In this document: piece after piece, positions 8,701 to 19,800 of the stretch
How positions within the stretch are numbered: the first letter of the stretch is position 1
Layout of the letters: every line of letters starts with the position of its first letter
Virus record (IMG/VR): IMGVR_UViG_3300029319_007059
Coordinates: 1 to 48,879 of that record
Reading direction: 5' to 3' (one strand)
DNA: 48,879 bases
Origin: a virus
Position numbers and translations under genes: made by a program
Notes under the pieces: generated by a model
What the model was told of the DNA's origin: nothing
Seen by the model: the letters and a program-made list of their open reading frames with translations, nothing else
Database searches by the model: none

Positions 8701-9196
8701 CGTTAATAAGGTTAGTCTTTTCTTCAAAATCAACTCCCTGTACAATTGTTCTACGACCACCACCTCTGCTTCTATATCCACCAACATTAAAATTTACATT
8801 AATAGAAGTTGGAGACTCAACAGTAAATGCTTGATTAGCGTATGCGTTATTTGTTTCCAGGGGTGTGTACCTTATTTTATTCCTTATGTCTCTATCGCCA
8901 CCCATCAAGTAATATTTGTTGATCGGATCCATTTTGTTTAGTTGGCGCTGGCCGATCACTTGCCTAATATTAAAATTAGGCGTTCTCTCGCCTGAAAGAA
9001 CATTTAGTGAATTAAATTTTTGATCGCCATCTAAAACATCTGGCTGTATAAATTCATAGAACTCTTGTCCGCTGCCAACAAGTCCTCGCCCTTCATCATC
9101 AGTAATGTCTAAGACAAAAGATGCCCTTCGTTGGTTAAGCTCTCCTTGGCTTACCACAGGGGCCTGGTTTCCTTCATTTCTGTCGCCAGCAGGCAT
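5729..9196 (-). CDS. large virion-type protein, 1155 residues, possible FN3-like domain near C terminus
   Basis: No named family is recognised. The protein is hydrophilic, Asn/Arg/Tyr-rich, and has no membrane segments or signal peptide. Around residues 880-1060 the text (PEVSIFSYQN, ISLS-like strands, PPEIAIYRTDE, PNRKYYYTFRALT, YSNPTPIYEVEL) resembles a fibronectin type III-like beta sandwich, common in tail proteins that touch host surfaces; this is tentative. The start at 9196 (MPAGDRNE) has a purine-rich GAGGGGGG Shine-Dalgarno that also encodes the end of the upstream gene. It is next to two other unassigned virion proteins and probably belongs to the distal tail or baseplate periphery. 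Confidence 0.7.
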   Translation of the reverse strand: MPAGDRNEGNQAPVVSQGELNQRRASFVLDITDDEGRGLVGSGQEFYEFIQPDVLDGDQKFNSLNVLSGERTPNFNIRQVIGQRQLNKMDPINKYYLMGGDRDIRNKIRYTPLETNNAYANQAFTVESPTSINVNFNVGGYRSRGGGRRTIVQGVDFEEKTNLINARNGVPVRFEGTEERYKGYVFPTGFPKGASFAGTNEPFNFIEEINALAEAGLPEIFETMEDVRRFYPLVELENQPNRGPGLQNGSLTKTIGGPANVVRSGRGTERRWTVSPRMRSILRVLDYDNFEEFQVDHPMFIIEEVGNPYYSDRHIPNNQRLSPYDGHNDSIRAVMERIFSRYGLEKVLEAAKATLTTAERISLAREQEPVVYEFYDFETKTSFVRDPYTVVLDEVPSTRLHPGGLVNLGTEDRPNTVKIPKPAKIQGVFNYNLPGFTDEIENRAIPESALPNLYVYQLAVGSDPIGGLSGRGWDSSPQGDEVRRGYDGLVTLNEFIEGTLPRLRAQQQSGEDRGISDYLIQYGRATRDTNVVVDLTSSIARRYYNQTTDATSMNLFEEFNAYKHEFPLYNEVAIPMVEQGSLNQLLNQSLGATSMVNSIINASGEQIMPFIFTTYGAIAPRGVDRLGPDVLDSRERNIAIVQDRTRTKVYDFETWIRDTRAALSLDDLAELSLNGPWRERNGGQAALSAWTNQVRREVRTQSQNRLVTYKKLLEGTKTLCDSETIMYKLVKYSAEIPVHSPRRRKVLQNYYFANTNEIDVINFVDTQVKSNKYYQYELYAYDVVYGSKFLFRTRFAQYPQPDEPILHRRNAREAEGGTLGFYSFNIDSTPNVKIVEYPLVIGGWRNVGQRGQLGGFAVPVLQGRPDYIVGGVSYPIIKIMPYPPMTPEVSIFSYQNTSNKILINLSPSVGELLGENAIVTIPFDNEEAEVFRDLSFNQRILDPSQPGGTVSFKESLRPPEIAIYRTDEINTNVANRRQLYRSFAGKEIKRLNLSTGAPRETFATGFDFVDDIEPNRKYYYTFRALTEDVPGKIFYSNPTPIYEVELRLIEGFYTPIVKEFVPSISTSKTPTKKMKRFIEIKGADIQVEPFAEASQANGFTNSRTGLFSSEKSLVPQTGQNGITANKFIVRITSRETGRKVDLVLDFTSTEKRENE

Positions 9197-9197
9197 T

Positions 9198-12100
9198 CTA
9201 GTCCCCCCTCAAAATGAAATATCTATTGTAAATAGGAAGATCAAACATTTCTTTAAAGTCTATGTCAACGCCCTTGTTTAAGTTATTGGTGTTGCCAGAA
9301 ACTTCGCCCTGTGTAACAACTAAATCATTTTTTGAAATATTCCTAACTCGACACAAAAGCGTTGTATTTGTTGATGAATTGTAAAAATCAGGTGTGAATT
9401 TTCTCCACACGGGACGTGAAGCCTTTCTTGAAAAGGTTGGATCACTTGGCCCACTTCTTGCTCCAAAAGGAATGTTCTCAAGGCTCTCAAAACCCGCCAA
9501 ATATTCTATGACGCCTATTTGTTTATAATTCATCCAAAAAGTCAAAAACTTAGCGTATGTTTTCATCGGATCACGAGCGGACTTATATGGTGGGAAATCT
9601 TCATTTTGATTAATGTATGATATCGAGTCTGAAAAGTCTCCTACATCGACATCCTCTAGTTGCGGTCTGACCGCATCAAAACCTAGCCCGCCAAGAGATT
9701 TTGGTCTTTGAGAAGTTGCTACAACGAACATAGATTTAATTTGGTTTGGAATTTCAGAATATTTGTTTTCTATTGCACTTTGGACACTAATGTCATCTAG
9801 CCCTAGTTTATTAACATTTGCTACCATAGAATTAAAAGACTCTTGAAGATATGTTACTCCATCCAGCTTGGAATCTATTTGTAGTTCACCAAGAATTGCG
9901 AATGTTAATTTTGTAGGAGGCAAGCCAGCGGGAACTCTTGGCAACTCATCTTTGTCCAACGATGAGGGGTCAAAGACGGCTCCGTAAGTTCCGGTTGCAT
10001 AAGGGGCCAGTTCTTGCTCTGTTGTCTTTAAAAAGTCTTTTGCCTCTAAGTCGGTATCTTCATTTCCTCCAAGAAAAGTCCCTATAATTCTTGGAGCGTC
10101 TACTTCAGGATGTTCATTGCCATCTTTGCCAATTTTAATAATTTTACTAACATTTTCCCCGACAGTAGGGACAGAAAATTGCTGTTCTATGCCCTCGTCA
10201 ATTATACACCCCAAGGACGACAAAGAGTGATTAGCACTATTATATAAATCTCTGGGTGTTACGTCGAAGTCTTGTGCCGAAAAGAAGGGCAAGCTATTGT
10301 TGTGAGAATAAATCTTATTCTTAATAAGGTCCGAGAACAAGTCCGCATAGGTGTTGATATCATAGGATAATATATTCTCATCCTGCGACCTGTAAGATGT
10401 CTGAACTATGGTTTGTTTTCCAAAGTTTTTAATCGCTTTTGGAGTAAAATATTGGTAGCTAGAATTTTCATATACAGTACCGTCCGGGCTTGCAAACGAA
10501 GCGGGTGAGCCTGGCTGGTTGTAAGTTCCAAAATACTTGTTAAACTCTTCTCTTCTTCTATTGTTGAAAAAATCTCTAGAAAATGTTGGCAATCCTCCAG
10601 GGTTTGGTATGTTTCCGGCCACATCCTGAGAGAGATAAAGATACCCTGTGCCGTACCTTTTTCCAAATTCAAACAAGTCACTAAAATAATGTTTATGGTT
10701 TAATATATTGATTCTTGTGGGGGTCGTATTAGCAGACAGTTTTTGCAGCGCTGTTGTTGACTCCAAGGCCGGATCTTTTGGGAACTTGGTTTCAACTATT
10801 TGCTCTATGCCTCTTTTAAATAACTCCACGGTATCGTAAAATTGTTTTATACCATTTGGATCTTTTTTATTGACCATAGACGTTAACATATTAACAATGG
10901 CATCGGAACTTAATCCGCTAACAGGGATCATTTTTGTATATAAATCAACAAACTTTGTAATATCAAAAGTCAAAGATTCTAGCAGTGTTTGCCCATTGAA
11001 AGCTATCGAACCAAGCGGAACTAATCTTTCGTTTTTTCCCATATCATATAAACCAACACCATCTGATACTATGTCCACTTTTGTCTCAAAGTCGCCTGGT
11101 GGCGAGTTAACAATCATGTCATACGCTCCAATGGCACGAGATGATATTGAAGATAGAAGATTCAAGTATTTTCTAAGATACATTAAAGATGGATCATAAA
11201 CATTAACTTCAGCGGCATATTGAAAAGTTCCCGCTGTTAAAGTCTTAAACTCCTCCTCATAGGTATCATAACCCTCATAGAAGCTCATTCTGCCTATGAC
11301 AGTAGGATCTAAAAAAGCACCTAAACTTGGTATTAGAACAAGGCTTGGAATGACTTCCTCTGGCCTATAATATGACTCATCAAATTTTTTCTGTCTACCA
11401 AAAGTTAAATCATTTAGCGCTAAAGATGGCTCAATTCTGATTTGCCTTTTAGACATTATTATATCCAGACACTTTACAGTATCTTCTTCAACAAACCCCA
11501 TATCTGGATTTCCATTTAATAAATCTCTTGCTGTATTAGGATTAACGTAGAGAAATGGGAACTCGCTTTTTTTTGATAAAAAAGATAGTTTATCAAATAC
11601 AAAGCCAAACCTAGCACTATCATTTTCACACCTAGTTACCCAGAAATCAGAGAAAAAATTCTCCATCTTAATCTCTTCTGAAATTTTGTTGTCCAAGTCC
11701 AGGGTTTTTAGAAGTTCGTTGGTTGTAGCGTTAATCTGTCCCTTAAGATCAATAAGCTTTAGTTGTTCATATCCCCTCTCGTCAGACAATTTAGCGGCCA
11801 AAGCAGGGTTTGTTATTTCTGTTTCTATCTCATCTGGGGTTATTGCTAGTGATTTTTGCTGTGTCCTATAATTAAACTCTGTTCCCTTAAAGACCGATCT
11901 CTTAATAAAACTCATCCCTGTTTCTAAGAGTCTTTCCTCTTCTGCTATGGCATACTCTTTTGAAATGCCCTGTCCTTCAAGGAAGGCCGCATTGTCCATA
12001 TATGTAAAAGCATAAAATCTTATGTTTGATAAATCAGTATTTGTATATTGTTCGGTTTTACCGAGCCTAAACTCAAATGTTTTCAAAACAATATTTTCCA

Positions 12101-12788
12101 AAACATAATTTTGAAACTGTTGAGAATTTGGTAAATCAGCGTTCTTTAAGACTGCCCTAACTTTTTTATCCTTCAGCACTCTACCGTCTTTGTCTTTAAC
12201 TATTGCATCATTTGCTGGCACATCACATACTATGATACCCTCATTTGTTGATGTTTGGTCATAATAAATCTTGTCTTGTAAATTTGTTTTTAATATGTCT
12301 AAAATAGACTCTGACCCAAATGGTCCAATCGGTGATAAAAGTGCATAATTAGATGGACCTATGGCATTAATCAAACCGTTATAAAACTGATCGGCGTTTT
12401 CCTCTCCAGAAACAGACATCAATCCAGCACTATACTCATTCATCCTTTGTGTTATAAAGTCTAAATTTGAACCTTGATTTCCAAAACAAGCTATGATCCT
12501 AATCCTTAAATTATTGATGTAATTTGCAGTAGTATAAAATCTTGCAAACTCTGGGTCTTCTATCAATGGTTGTAAAATAGCTTCGGAGATTTTTGGTGTA
12601 ACAGAAACAATCACCGTTTCCTCTCCCGCTGTCTCATCTGTTGTTTTTATGTCATTGGTTACAGTCACCTGATCTATGGTAACACTAGGGTAATTTGACG
12701 ACAAGTAAACTAAATTAGTCTTATCCTGTAGTCCTGGTACCAGGCTCGGGAAAAATGTATTTTGATTTTGTGAAATTTCAACAGCCAT
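9198..12788 (-). CDS. large virion-type protein of unknown role, 1196 residues
   Basis: No family is recognised. The start (MAVEISQNQNTFFPSLVPGL) overlaps the preceding stop by one base (TAATG), which indicates translational coupling. The protein is acidic-to-neutral, rich in Asn, Asp and Phe/Tyr, and contains Lys/Glu-rich probably helical stretches such as those around residues 325-375 (DEIETEI, LLKTLDLDNKISEEIKMEN). It has no signal peptide or membrane segment. Its position between the 337- and 1155-residue virion proteins suggests a structural part of the baseplate or tail. Nothing points to an enzyme. Confidence 0.7.
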   Translation of the reverse strand: MAVEISQNQNTFFPSLVPGLQDKTNLVYLSSNYPSVTIDQVTVTNDIKTTDETAGEETVIVSVTPKISEAILQPLIEDPEFARFYTTANYINNLRIRIIACFGNQGSNLDFITQRMNEYSAGLMSVSGEENADQFYNGLINAIGPSNYALLSPIGPFGSESILDILKTNLQDKIYYDQTSTNEGIIVCDVPANDAIVKDKDGRVLKDKKVRAVLKNADLPNSQQFQNYVLENIVLKTFEFRLGKTEQYTNTDLSNIRFYAFTYMDNAAFLEGQGISKEYAIAEEERLLETGMSFIKRSVFKGTEFNYRTQQKSLAITPDEIETEITNPALAAKLSDERGYEQLKLIDLKGQINATTNELLKTLDLDNKISEEIKMENFFSDFWVTRCENDSARFGFVFDKLSFLSKKSEFPFLYVNPNTARDLLNGNPDMGFVEEDTVKCLDIIMSKRQIRIEPSLALNDLTFGRQKKFDESYYRPEEVIPSLVLIPSLGAFLDPTVIGRMSFYEGYDTYEEEFKTLTAGTFQYAAEVNVYDPSLMYLRKYLNLLSSISSRAIGAYDMIVNSPPGDFETKVDIVSDGVGLYDMGKNERLVPLGSIAFNGQTLLESLTFDITKFVDLYTKMIPVSGLSSDAIVNMLTSMVNKKDPNGIKQFYDTVELFKRGIEQIVETKFPKDPALESTTALQKLSANTTPTRINILNHKHYFSDLFEFGKRYGTGYLYLSQDVAGNIPNPGGLPTFSRDFFNNRRREEFNKYFGTYNQPGSPASFASPDGTVYENSSYQYFTPKAIKNFGKQTIVQTSYRSQDENILSYDINTYADLFSDLIKNKIYSHNNSLPFFSAQDFDVTPRDLYNSANHSLSSLGCIIDEGIEQQFSVPTVGENVSKIIKIGKDGNEHPEVDAPRIIGTFLGGNEDTDLEAKDFLKTTEQELAPYATGTYGAVFDPSSLDKDELPRVPAGLPPTKLTFAILGELQIDSKLDGVTYLQESFNSMVANVNKLGLDDISVQSAIENKYSEIPNQIKSMFVVATSQRPKSLGGLGFDAVRPQLEDVDVGDFSDSISYINQNEDFPPYKSARDPMKTYAKFLTFWMNYKQIGVIEYLAGFESLENIPFGARSGPSDPTFSRKASRPVWRKFTPDFYNSSTNTTLLCRVRNISKNDLVVTQGEVSGNTNNLNKGVDIDFKEMFDLPIYNRYFILRGD

Positions 12789-13801
12789 TAAATATCATCA
12801 CACGGATCAACAGGATCAGTAGGTCCGCCCTCGTATAAGGTTTCGCCTCTTATCTCTATGTCTTCAATATCATCGTCAACTCTTATTGATAAAAAGTACT
12901 CAACATAACTAGGATCTAGCAGCGGGATATTTTCCCCAATTATTTCGTCGTCACCAGATAAGGCCCTGGCATATTCATTTGGGTCTTCTTGTATCCTCAT
13001 TCCCGCTGCGTCAACAAAATTATCGTTTATAAAATTTAACCTTTCCAGAGGTCTATCTTGCTGTTCCTCTCTTATTGGTGCCCTAAAAACTTCAATATCA
13101 AAATTACCGTTCACATTAAATATTGAATTAAATTCTTGAATATCAAGCAAAAGACGACCTTCCTTTGTTAATTCAAATAGATCCTCTGTGACCTCTCGCC
13201 CACCCCGTTGAATAACAACATCATTAGCATCAACATTAACTGTTATTTGGTCAATTTCATATTCCAACGGCAAACTAGAAGAAAAATAAGGAATAATAAT
13301 TTCTGACCCAGAGGCACCGCTTCTTAGGGGAAACTCCTCAGTTCCAGATACCGACAGTGGTTCGCTGCCAGGCATAGTTTTTATTTCCCACGCTGGTGCA
13401 AAACTCTTAAGTGGACTACTAGTTCCAATCGGTCTAAGAAATTTAGCATTGGCCGGAGTTACTTGGTCGGGATTCAAAGCTCCTGCGTTTGTATTCTCTG
13501 TGTGTCTTTCACCTGTTGCCGTAAAAAATTTATGATTTCTTTCCCAACCGCCATCACTTATGACAGATAATCTTGGGGTTGTCTCAATTCGATCAACGAT
13601 ACTGTTTTGCTTTTCTTGGCTAACTTTAGGATTGTCTTTTTGTATGCTTCCACTTGGCGAAAACTCACTATCATAAAGCACATCATCATCATGAAAAGAA
13701 TAAAACTTAGGAACAAACTTACCCATAGAAAATGACCGCTTGCCATGCTTGGTAAGTTCAATCTCCATTACCTGTTCTTTTCGATCAAAAAAATTAGCCA
13801 T
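12788..13801 (-). CDS. conserved phage virion-type protein, 337 residues, acidic C terminus
   Basis: The N terminus contains MEIELTKHGK, SFSMGKF and FHDDDVLYD, a pattern I associate with uncharacterised structural proteins of large phages. The spacing matches the N terminus of the 346-residue protein at 4615-5655, so the two probably share a fold there. The C-terminal 60 residues are strongly acidic (SIRVDDDIEDIEIRGE, ending DPVDPCDDI). The ATG at 13801 follows a 36-nt gap after the giant gene. That gap contains TTAAATA on the minus strand but no obvious strong Shine-Dalgarno. The stop overlaps the next start (TAATG). Function is unknown; it may be an assembly or joining protein of the tail periphery. 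Confidence 0.7.
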   Translation of the reverse strand: MANFFDRKEQVMEIELTKHGKRSFSMGKFVPKFYSFHDDDVLYDSEFSPSGSIQKDNPKVSQEKQNSIVDRIETTPRLSVISDGGWERNHKFFTATGERHTENTNAGALNPDQVTPANAKFLRPIGTSSPLKSFAPAWEIKTMPGSEPLSVSGTEEFPLRSGASGSEIIIPYFSSSLPLEYEIDQITVNVDANDVVIQRGGREVTEDLFELTKEGRLLLDIQEFNSIFNVNGNFDIEVFRAPIREEQQDRPLERLNFINDNFVDAAGMRIQEDPNEYARALSGDDEIIGENIPLLDPSYVEYFLSIRVDDDIEDIEIRGETLYEGGPTDPVDPCDDI

Positions 13802-13837
13802 ACAATAAATACATTCCGATATGAATTACTTCACTAT

Positions 13838-16800
13838 TTAATAGCCGCCGCCACCGCCGCCGGATCCTCCTCCAGTACCGCCGCCACCTCTAGGAGGCTG
13901 CCCTGGCATTGAACTTGGTGCAAAGCCTTGCTGTTGTGGCTCTCTAGCTTTAGACATTTCTTCTGCACGGCGACGCTCCATCTGGGCAGGAGTCATATTT
14001 CTAAACTGTTCTGGTATATCCTCTTGTCGCATTTTACTCATATCAAATTGCTCTGGAGACATTGGTCGCTCCCCTGCGTTTGGATCTTGTTGCGGGAATT
14101 GTTGCCCTTCTGGTGGTGGTTCCATGCCCTCTGGTATCACGAGCGGTGGTAACCCCTCTGGTGTTCCCTCCCCCTGTTGAGCAAGAGCGTTCTGCGCTCC
14201 TGGGGGTAGTCCCCTAAATCCTTCAGGTGGTGGAGGGGCGTCACCAACACCCACTGGTGGTGATACGGTCGGAGCATTGATTCTCACTTGTTCCATTTGT
14301 TGGTTTTCAAGAATCTTTTTATTTCTTGCTCCACGGCTTCGAGCGTTTGTTTCCTGTTCCTCTGAGATATCCTCAACTTCTCTTTCTAGTTCTGGCCTAA
14401 ACCCAACGTTGACAGATATTTTTCCTAATTCCACAAGGGAACAATAGTCATATGGCCAGTTATATGTATTTCCAGCGACCCCCAAATCATCGCTAACATA
14501 TAGCCCCTTAGTGTATTCTGTTTTTTTCCGGCGCAAGAAATCTTTTTGTTCGTCTGGTAAGTTATCTGCTATCACGCCAAAGATGTTGTCATAAGAGAAA
14601 GACCCAGGTCCTCCGTTTAGCTCCTCAGACATAAATCTGAAAAAGGTGTCAACCCCACGCTCTTTAACTTTGAACACCATCCATTTAATCTCTGGTATGA
14701 ATCCATCCTTAGATCCTACTGGGGCGATGTCGATTAGGTCTACCCTTGGGTGACCGCTTCTTGGAATACCCAACTCAAGCTCTTTAAGGATTAATTCTGG
14801 AAATATTGTTTTGTTACCAACGCCAGAAGCCCTGTCGCCCGGCATGTAGTGGTCAATCGCAGAAACGCTTGTTTTCATTGTAGCACCAATGTCGGGCATA
14901 ATACCTTGCCACATATCCGCCAAATCCTGTCTGGAGAGCGCCACTGTGTGTTCAAGCAGATAGACTACGGGTATGTTAACATCTTCGTCTGTTGGCAAGA
15001 TAGAGTCGTATTCATCGCCACCGAATGGATTAATAAAAGAAGATACCTTTGGATAGTTCGGAGGCAACAAGGATGTCAGTTGTTTTTTGAGAGATGGCGG
15101 CAAAGAGTATTTTGTAAAATTCTTTCTAAACTCTTTGACTTTTGGTCCCAAAGCAGACATATTGCCTTTCAAGGTTACAACCTTCATTTCCTGGCTTGTT
15201 GGCTCTAAATAAAATGGCATTGCTAGCACGGCCTCAGAAATTGTCTTTTCACCGCTTTCCGCTAATTGTCCAAGTCTTCTTGCTTTTTCTGGCTGGAAAG
15301 TGCCGGGAGACTGTATGTCGTCTTCTTTAAATCCAACTAGCCTAGCCAAGGAATCCACTTCACGATTAGAATCTATAACAAACTTAGGAACTTTCTTGAC
15401 AACTTGAACTTTTGCCGTTCCAGACAAAACAGTGCCGGTCGATTCGTTAGTTCTCTGAGCGCCAGATCCTGTTGGATTCCCAAGAAGTCTTAACTCTGTT
15501 GAGTCTACTGAAACGTCCGAAATATACATAAACACACCCTCAGCAGATGAAGAGGGCATTACTCCATATTGATGCCACATACCTCTGACTTTTGGATCAT
15601 GTTCTCCAACATTAACAGAGGAACTAAAAGCATAATCGTTATCTGCTGTTGGGAAGTCCAAGATAGGACACTCCCACTTAGGCATAATCACCCACTTATT
15701 TTGATCTCTTGGTGATACGTCTGCTGCATCTGTGGGATAAACATTGTCAATAACAAGAGATGCATCCAAATCTTGTCTATTTTGCCAGGCTCTATTGAAG
15801 CCGTAAGCAGGAACGCCATCGAGACTTAACACCTGATCGTTGGCCCCCATAAAAGATCCGGAGTCAAAATCATAATAGTATCCATTTTCGTTATTATATT
15901 CAACAAATAAATCTTCGCCGCTTAAAATCTCTCTTAGAGTGACCTCTCCTGACTTCCTGGGCACATAGGTAATTCGAACAACGCTCGGTCCATAAAAATA
16001 TGTGGGCGTATACGGGGCAAACTCTGCTCGGTGATATGGCCACTCTTGCCCCTGAGGCAGTCCGCCGCTTTGGTCAGTTGTTGCAACAGTAAACAGTGGT
16101 GCCAATAAACCTCCAGCAAATGGACCTTCAACCGTAACGCCCGCACTGGGTTGGTCTGGCTGGACGGCGCTGCCAACAATCTCGGCTCCATTAAAGCGAT
16201 TAGTGAACAACCTTTGTGTCATTGTCACTTCGCCTGTTGACCCATTCGCAGCCGAATCAGTCTTTAAGTCTCCATTAGTGTCAGCTAAGTTCAATGCGTT
16301 GAATATGGCCCCGCCAACAGAAACAGCATCACCTACACCTTGGCAACCTATGACATATTCAGTAGCACTACTTCTTGCTGGGCTACTAACCGCAACACTC
16401 TTGTCAAACAGGAAAGTAACTTCGGCTGTTTCGCCAGATTCATTAGACCCAGTTATTCCAATAAATTTGCCATCAAGAATATTTTCATCAAAGTTGTTTA
16501 TTTCCATACTGGCTGTGGCCTGAGCGCCATATTTCACTGAATTGGGGGATTCTGCGTTTGGTCCAGCGGCTAGCATCTCGTTCCAGTCAAACGATCCAGT
16601 CGCTGTCGCTGGTCCAAAAGCTGCCGGGTTACTATACATCATGTGTCTATCAGTCTGCTTCATACCGATTTCCATAATATAGGCCTTGTCCTTCGAGACA
16701 CTGACGGTTCTTGCTTCATTTTGTTGGGCAGCAGCGGCACCAGCGGGGTTATCTGCCGGGGCTCTAGATGGTATCTCTGCCACAAACTTAGACATAAATC

Positions 16801-19800
16801 CGCCATCTTTTTGTTTTTTCAAAAAGAACCTTGGTATGTTAGCCATAAAGTTTGACATACCTAAACGATACAAATCATCATCAAATTTCTGGAATATTGT
16901 TGATGTTACTATTCCCATAAATCCTTCTTCGTAACTTTGAACAAGGGCACCAGTTGTGGGGACAGAGGCTGTTATCTCTTGATATAGGACTGGGTTTGTG
17001 TCAGATAATACAATGCCTCGCTTGTCGGTTGAGATGTGCTCCATCGGCTTGAAAATACCCTCGAAAGGAATCACATCAGAATAAAACATTCTATGAGGGG
17101 CACCTCGGCTGCCATCTTTTAATTGGTCGCCATCAACTCCTGCATCTAACTTAAAGAAATCAAAATTATCAGCGGCACCTTCTTTTCTTCTTCTTCGACC
17201 GCCAGGAATTGTAATGGCAGTCTCAGATGATCCAGAGATACCAATGTCTCCTGAGGCTAACGAAAAGAATATTGATGCGCTAAGTTGTCCATGTGTAGGA
17301 TCTTGGACCGAAGCGGATTGAATTGACCCCATACCCTTTCGCATAATTGGATATTGCACCCCAACACCCGCTTTAATAGAGTTATAAACAATCCCTGGAG
17401 CAAAGAATGGGCGGGATAACGTTCTAAATGCTCGGGGCTGTTTATCGTTATTTTCAGTGGGCGATGGTGGCTCAAGAGTTTTAAAGTTTGGTGCCCCATT
17501 TGTATAACCCTCTCCGCTGTATTCAACGGCGTGACCATATGATTGTGAAAAGAGCCTAGCCAATTCCAGGGTTCTTAACACTGGATAAAATCCTTCATAT
17601 GGCAACAGTTTTAGTAATGCCTCTGACTTAATCTCAAGGTGCCTTGGGTCTTTGTTGAATTCTTGATCCTTTGAACCAAGCTTCATAAAGCTCTTTAGAT
17701 ATTCTGCTGCGTCAGTTGTAGCGTATCTTGGCAAGAACTCTCTATCTGCACTATTAAATGCTCCTCGGGTGCCAGTGTCATTTGTGGCCCCCGTTACACT
17801 TAGAGCACCAGATACGACGGTCCCAAAGCTACCCAACTCTTTATAGGTAGGCATAAGCTCGCTAATGCGATACTCAGGAATAATTGTATAATCTTTACCT
17901 AAGTTTCTAAGTTCTTGGTGCCAATCATCGTAATTATTATACCACGGAAATCTAGCCGGTGCAAGAGTATTCTTCTTGGGACCATCTACAAACTTTCTTC
18001 TTCTAGCAGCAGTCCAAGCCGGTCTAGTAACTGGTCCTGCTACTGCGTTAGCTTCGGCCACAAATTTAGCTGTCCTACTCGATATATCCGTCGTTCGTAC
18101 TTTTTCTGTTGGGACGGTATAAATGTATTGCGGCGAGTTTATGCTTGAAGTATTAAATCGAATGCCGCCTAGTTCCGAACTGCTGTTAGCTGCATTACCA
18201 CTCATAACAATGCCATAGTGAGGCATCATTAGTTCCCCAGCCGGCATTGTTGATGCCATACAGAAAAGAAGATTTGTACCAAGGTTTGTTCCGCTATAAG
18301 TTGAGGAAGGAAGAACACCAGAAAATTCTGCGTAGTAAAAAGAGTCTAAGGGCCACTTTGAGCCAGTACCAAAATTTCTACTACCATCGCTACCAATATA
18401 AGGAGTAACCTTTAGCGGCGGGGTCCAGCCTGCATTCCCAGAGGCATTACCTTGGAAAATTGCAACTGGAAATTGCTCGTCCATCCTTACAAAGTAATCA
18501 AAAGACGATGAGTAACCTCGACCAAGAGTTTCGTCAGTAACCCTTCTTTCCCAGGTATTGTTGAACTTTGATATATTATCGTTATGAAGAAGCCCTGAAA
18601 GTTCTGTTATGTTTGTTTGAAGGAGTTCTTGCAATGAGCCTGTTGTTTTATCAGACCGCCAAAAGCTGTTTTCATAGAAGTTTCTCGCCCGAGTAGCAGA
18701 AAGATACGTGTATATTTCTTTTGGATAAATTGTTTCTTTATAGCTCATTAGTTTGATAAGCTCAACTCCATCGACAGATGGGTCAACGCCGTCAACAAAA
18801 GTATCCCTAATAATTTCGTAAGGTCTTTTATGAAACCCAAGCTTAAAGTCTTGTTTGTTTCCTAAATCTATATTCAGACCCCTGTTGGCAAACCCTTGTA
18901 GCTCGTTTCCATAAGAATATTTAACACTTACGTCAACTGATTTTTTCTCAGTTAATGCTGCTGTACCTCTTTTTGTCTTTATTTGATGTATGATTGGCTT
19001 GTACCTAGACGTCACTGGTGGCTCTTTGTATCGCTTGGCAATGTGATGTATAAGTATGTTACCACCACCACCAGAATAGACCTGCAAGGCGTTGTCTGAA
19101 TCTGTTACTGTTGATTTTTGAAAGTCTTTAAATGTTTCCATCTTTTCTGTAGCAACTAACTTTTTACCCGTTTGCTGATCGACAGATTCTGCTTTTTTCG
19201 TTATATGCGTAGCATCGATTAAGTAAAAGTTCTGCTTGGCATTAAACTTTCCTTTGCCGGTATATTGCCCAAACCTTGTCTGGGTCCAGGGTGCCCATAG
19301 TCCTGCTCCGTTTCTTTCCCAGATATATGTGAACCCTCCAGCCGAATTACTGAAGATGCCCTTTGCTTGTGCAGCAAAAGCGTTTGGATACAACTTATAC
19401 TTTTCTGAATGAGCAATTGACGAAGTGTATAAAGTTATATCGGACGGGAATCTAGATGCAGATAGGATAAAATTGTGAAAGTTATCTCCAACATTCTGCT
19501 CAGGATAATCGCCAAGATCTTGTTGCGAATGAGACAGGGCCATAAACCAAGCGTATCTATCGCCAGCGGGTATTGGCCTTGTAACGAAAGCATTGTCTCT
19601 AACCGTACCAGTTGTCATAATTGGCACTAACGGAGATTGAAGATTGCCGGAAACTAATTCTATTCTTAGTGTTCCGTTTCTTTGTGTCTTGTGGACAGCA
19701 ACCAAAGATGCAGTAAGCACAGACAATGGATCACCATGGACAGCAGGCAATCCACCAGAAGGTATAATTATACCCTCATTAAAAGCGCCCAGGTCTATGG

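Noticed and set aside
13802-13837. TTAAATA as a late promoter before the 337-residue gene
   Set aside because: It overlaps the stop codon of the giant gene, is a single weak match, and no consistent copies were found in front of other virion genes.
13928-16934. Plus-strand open frames opposite the giant virion gene
   Set aside because: They are antisense shadows without Shine-Dalgarno sites or recognisable domains.
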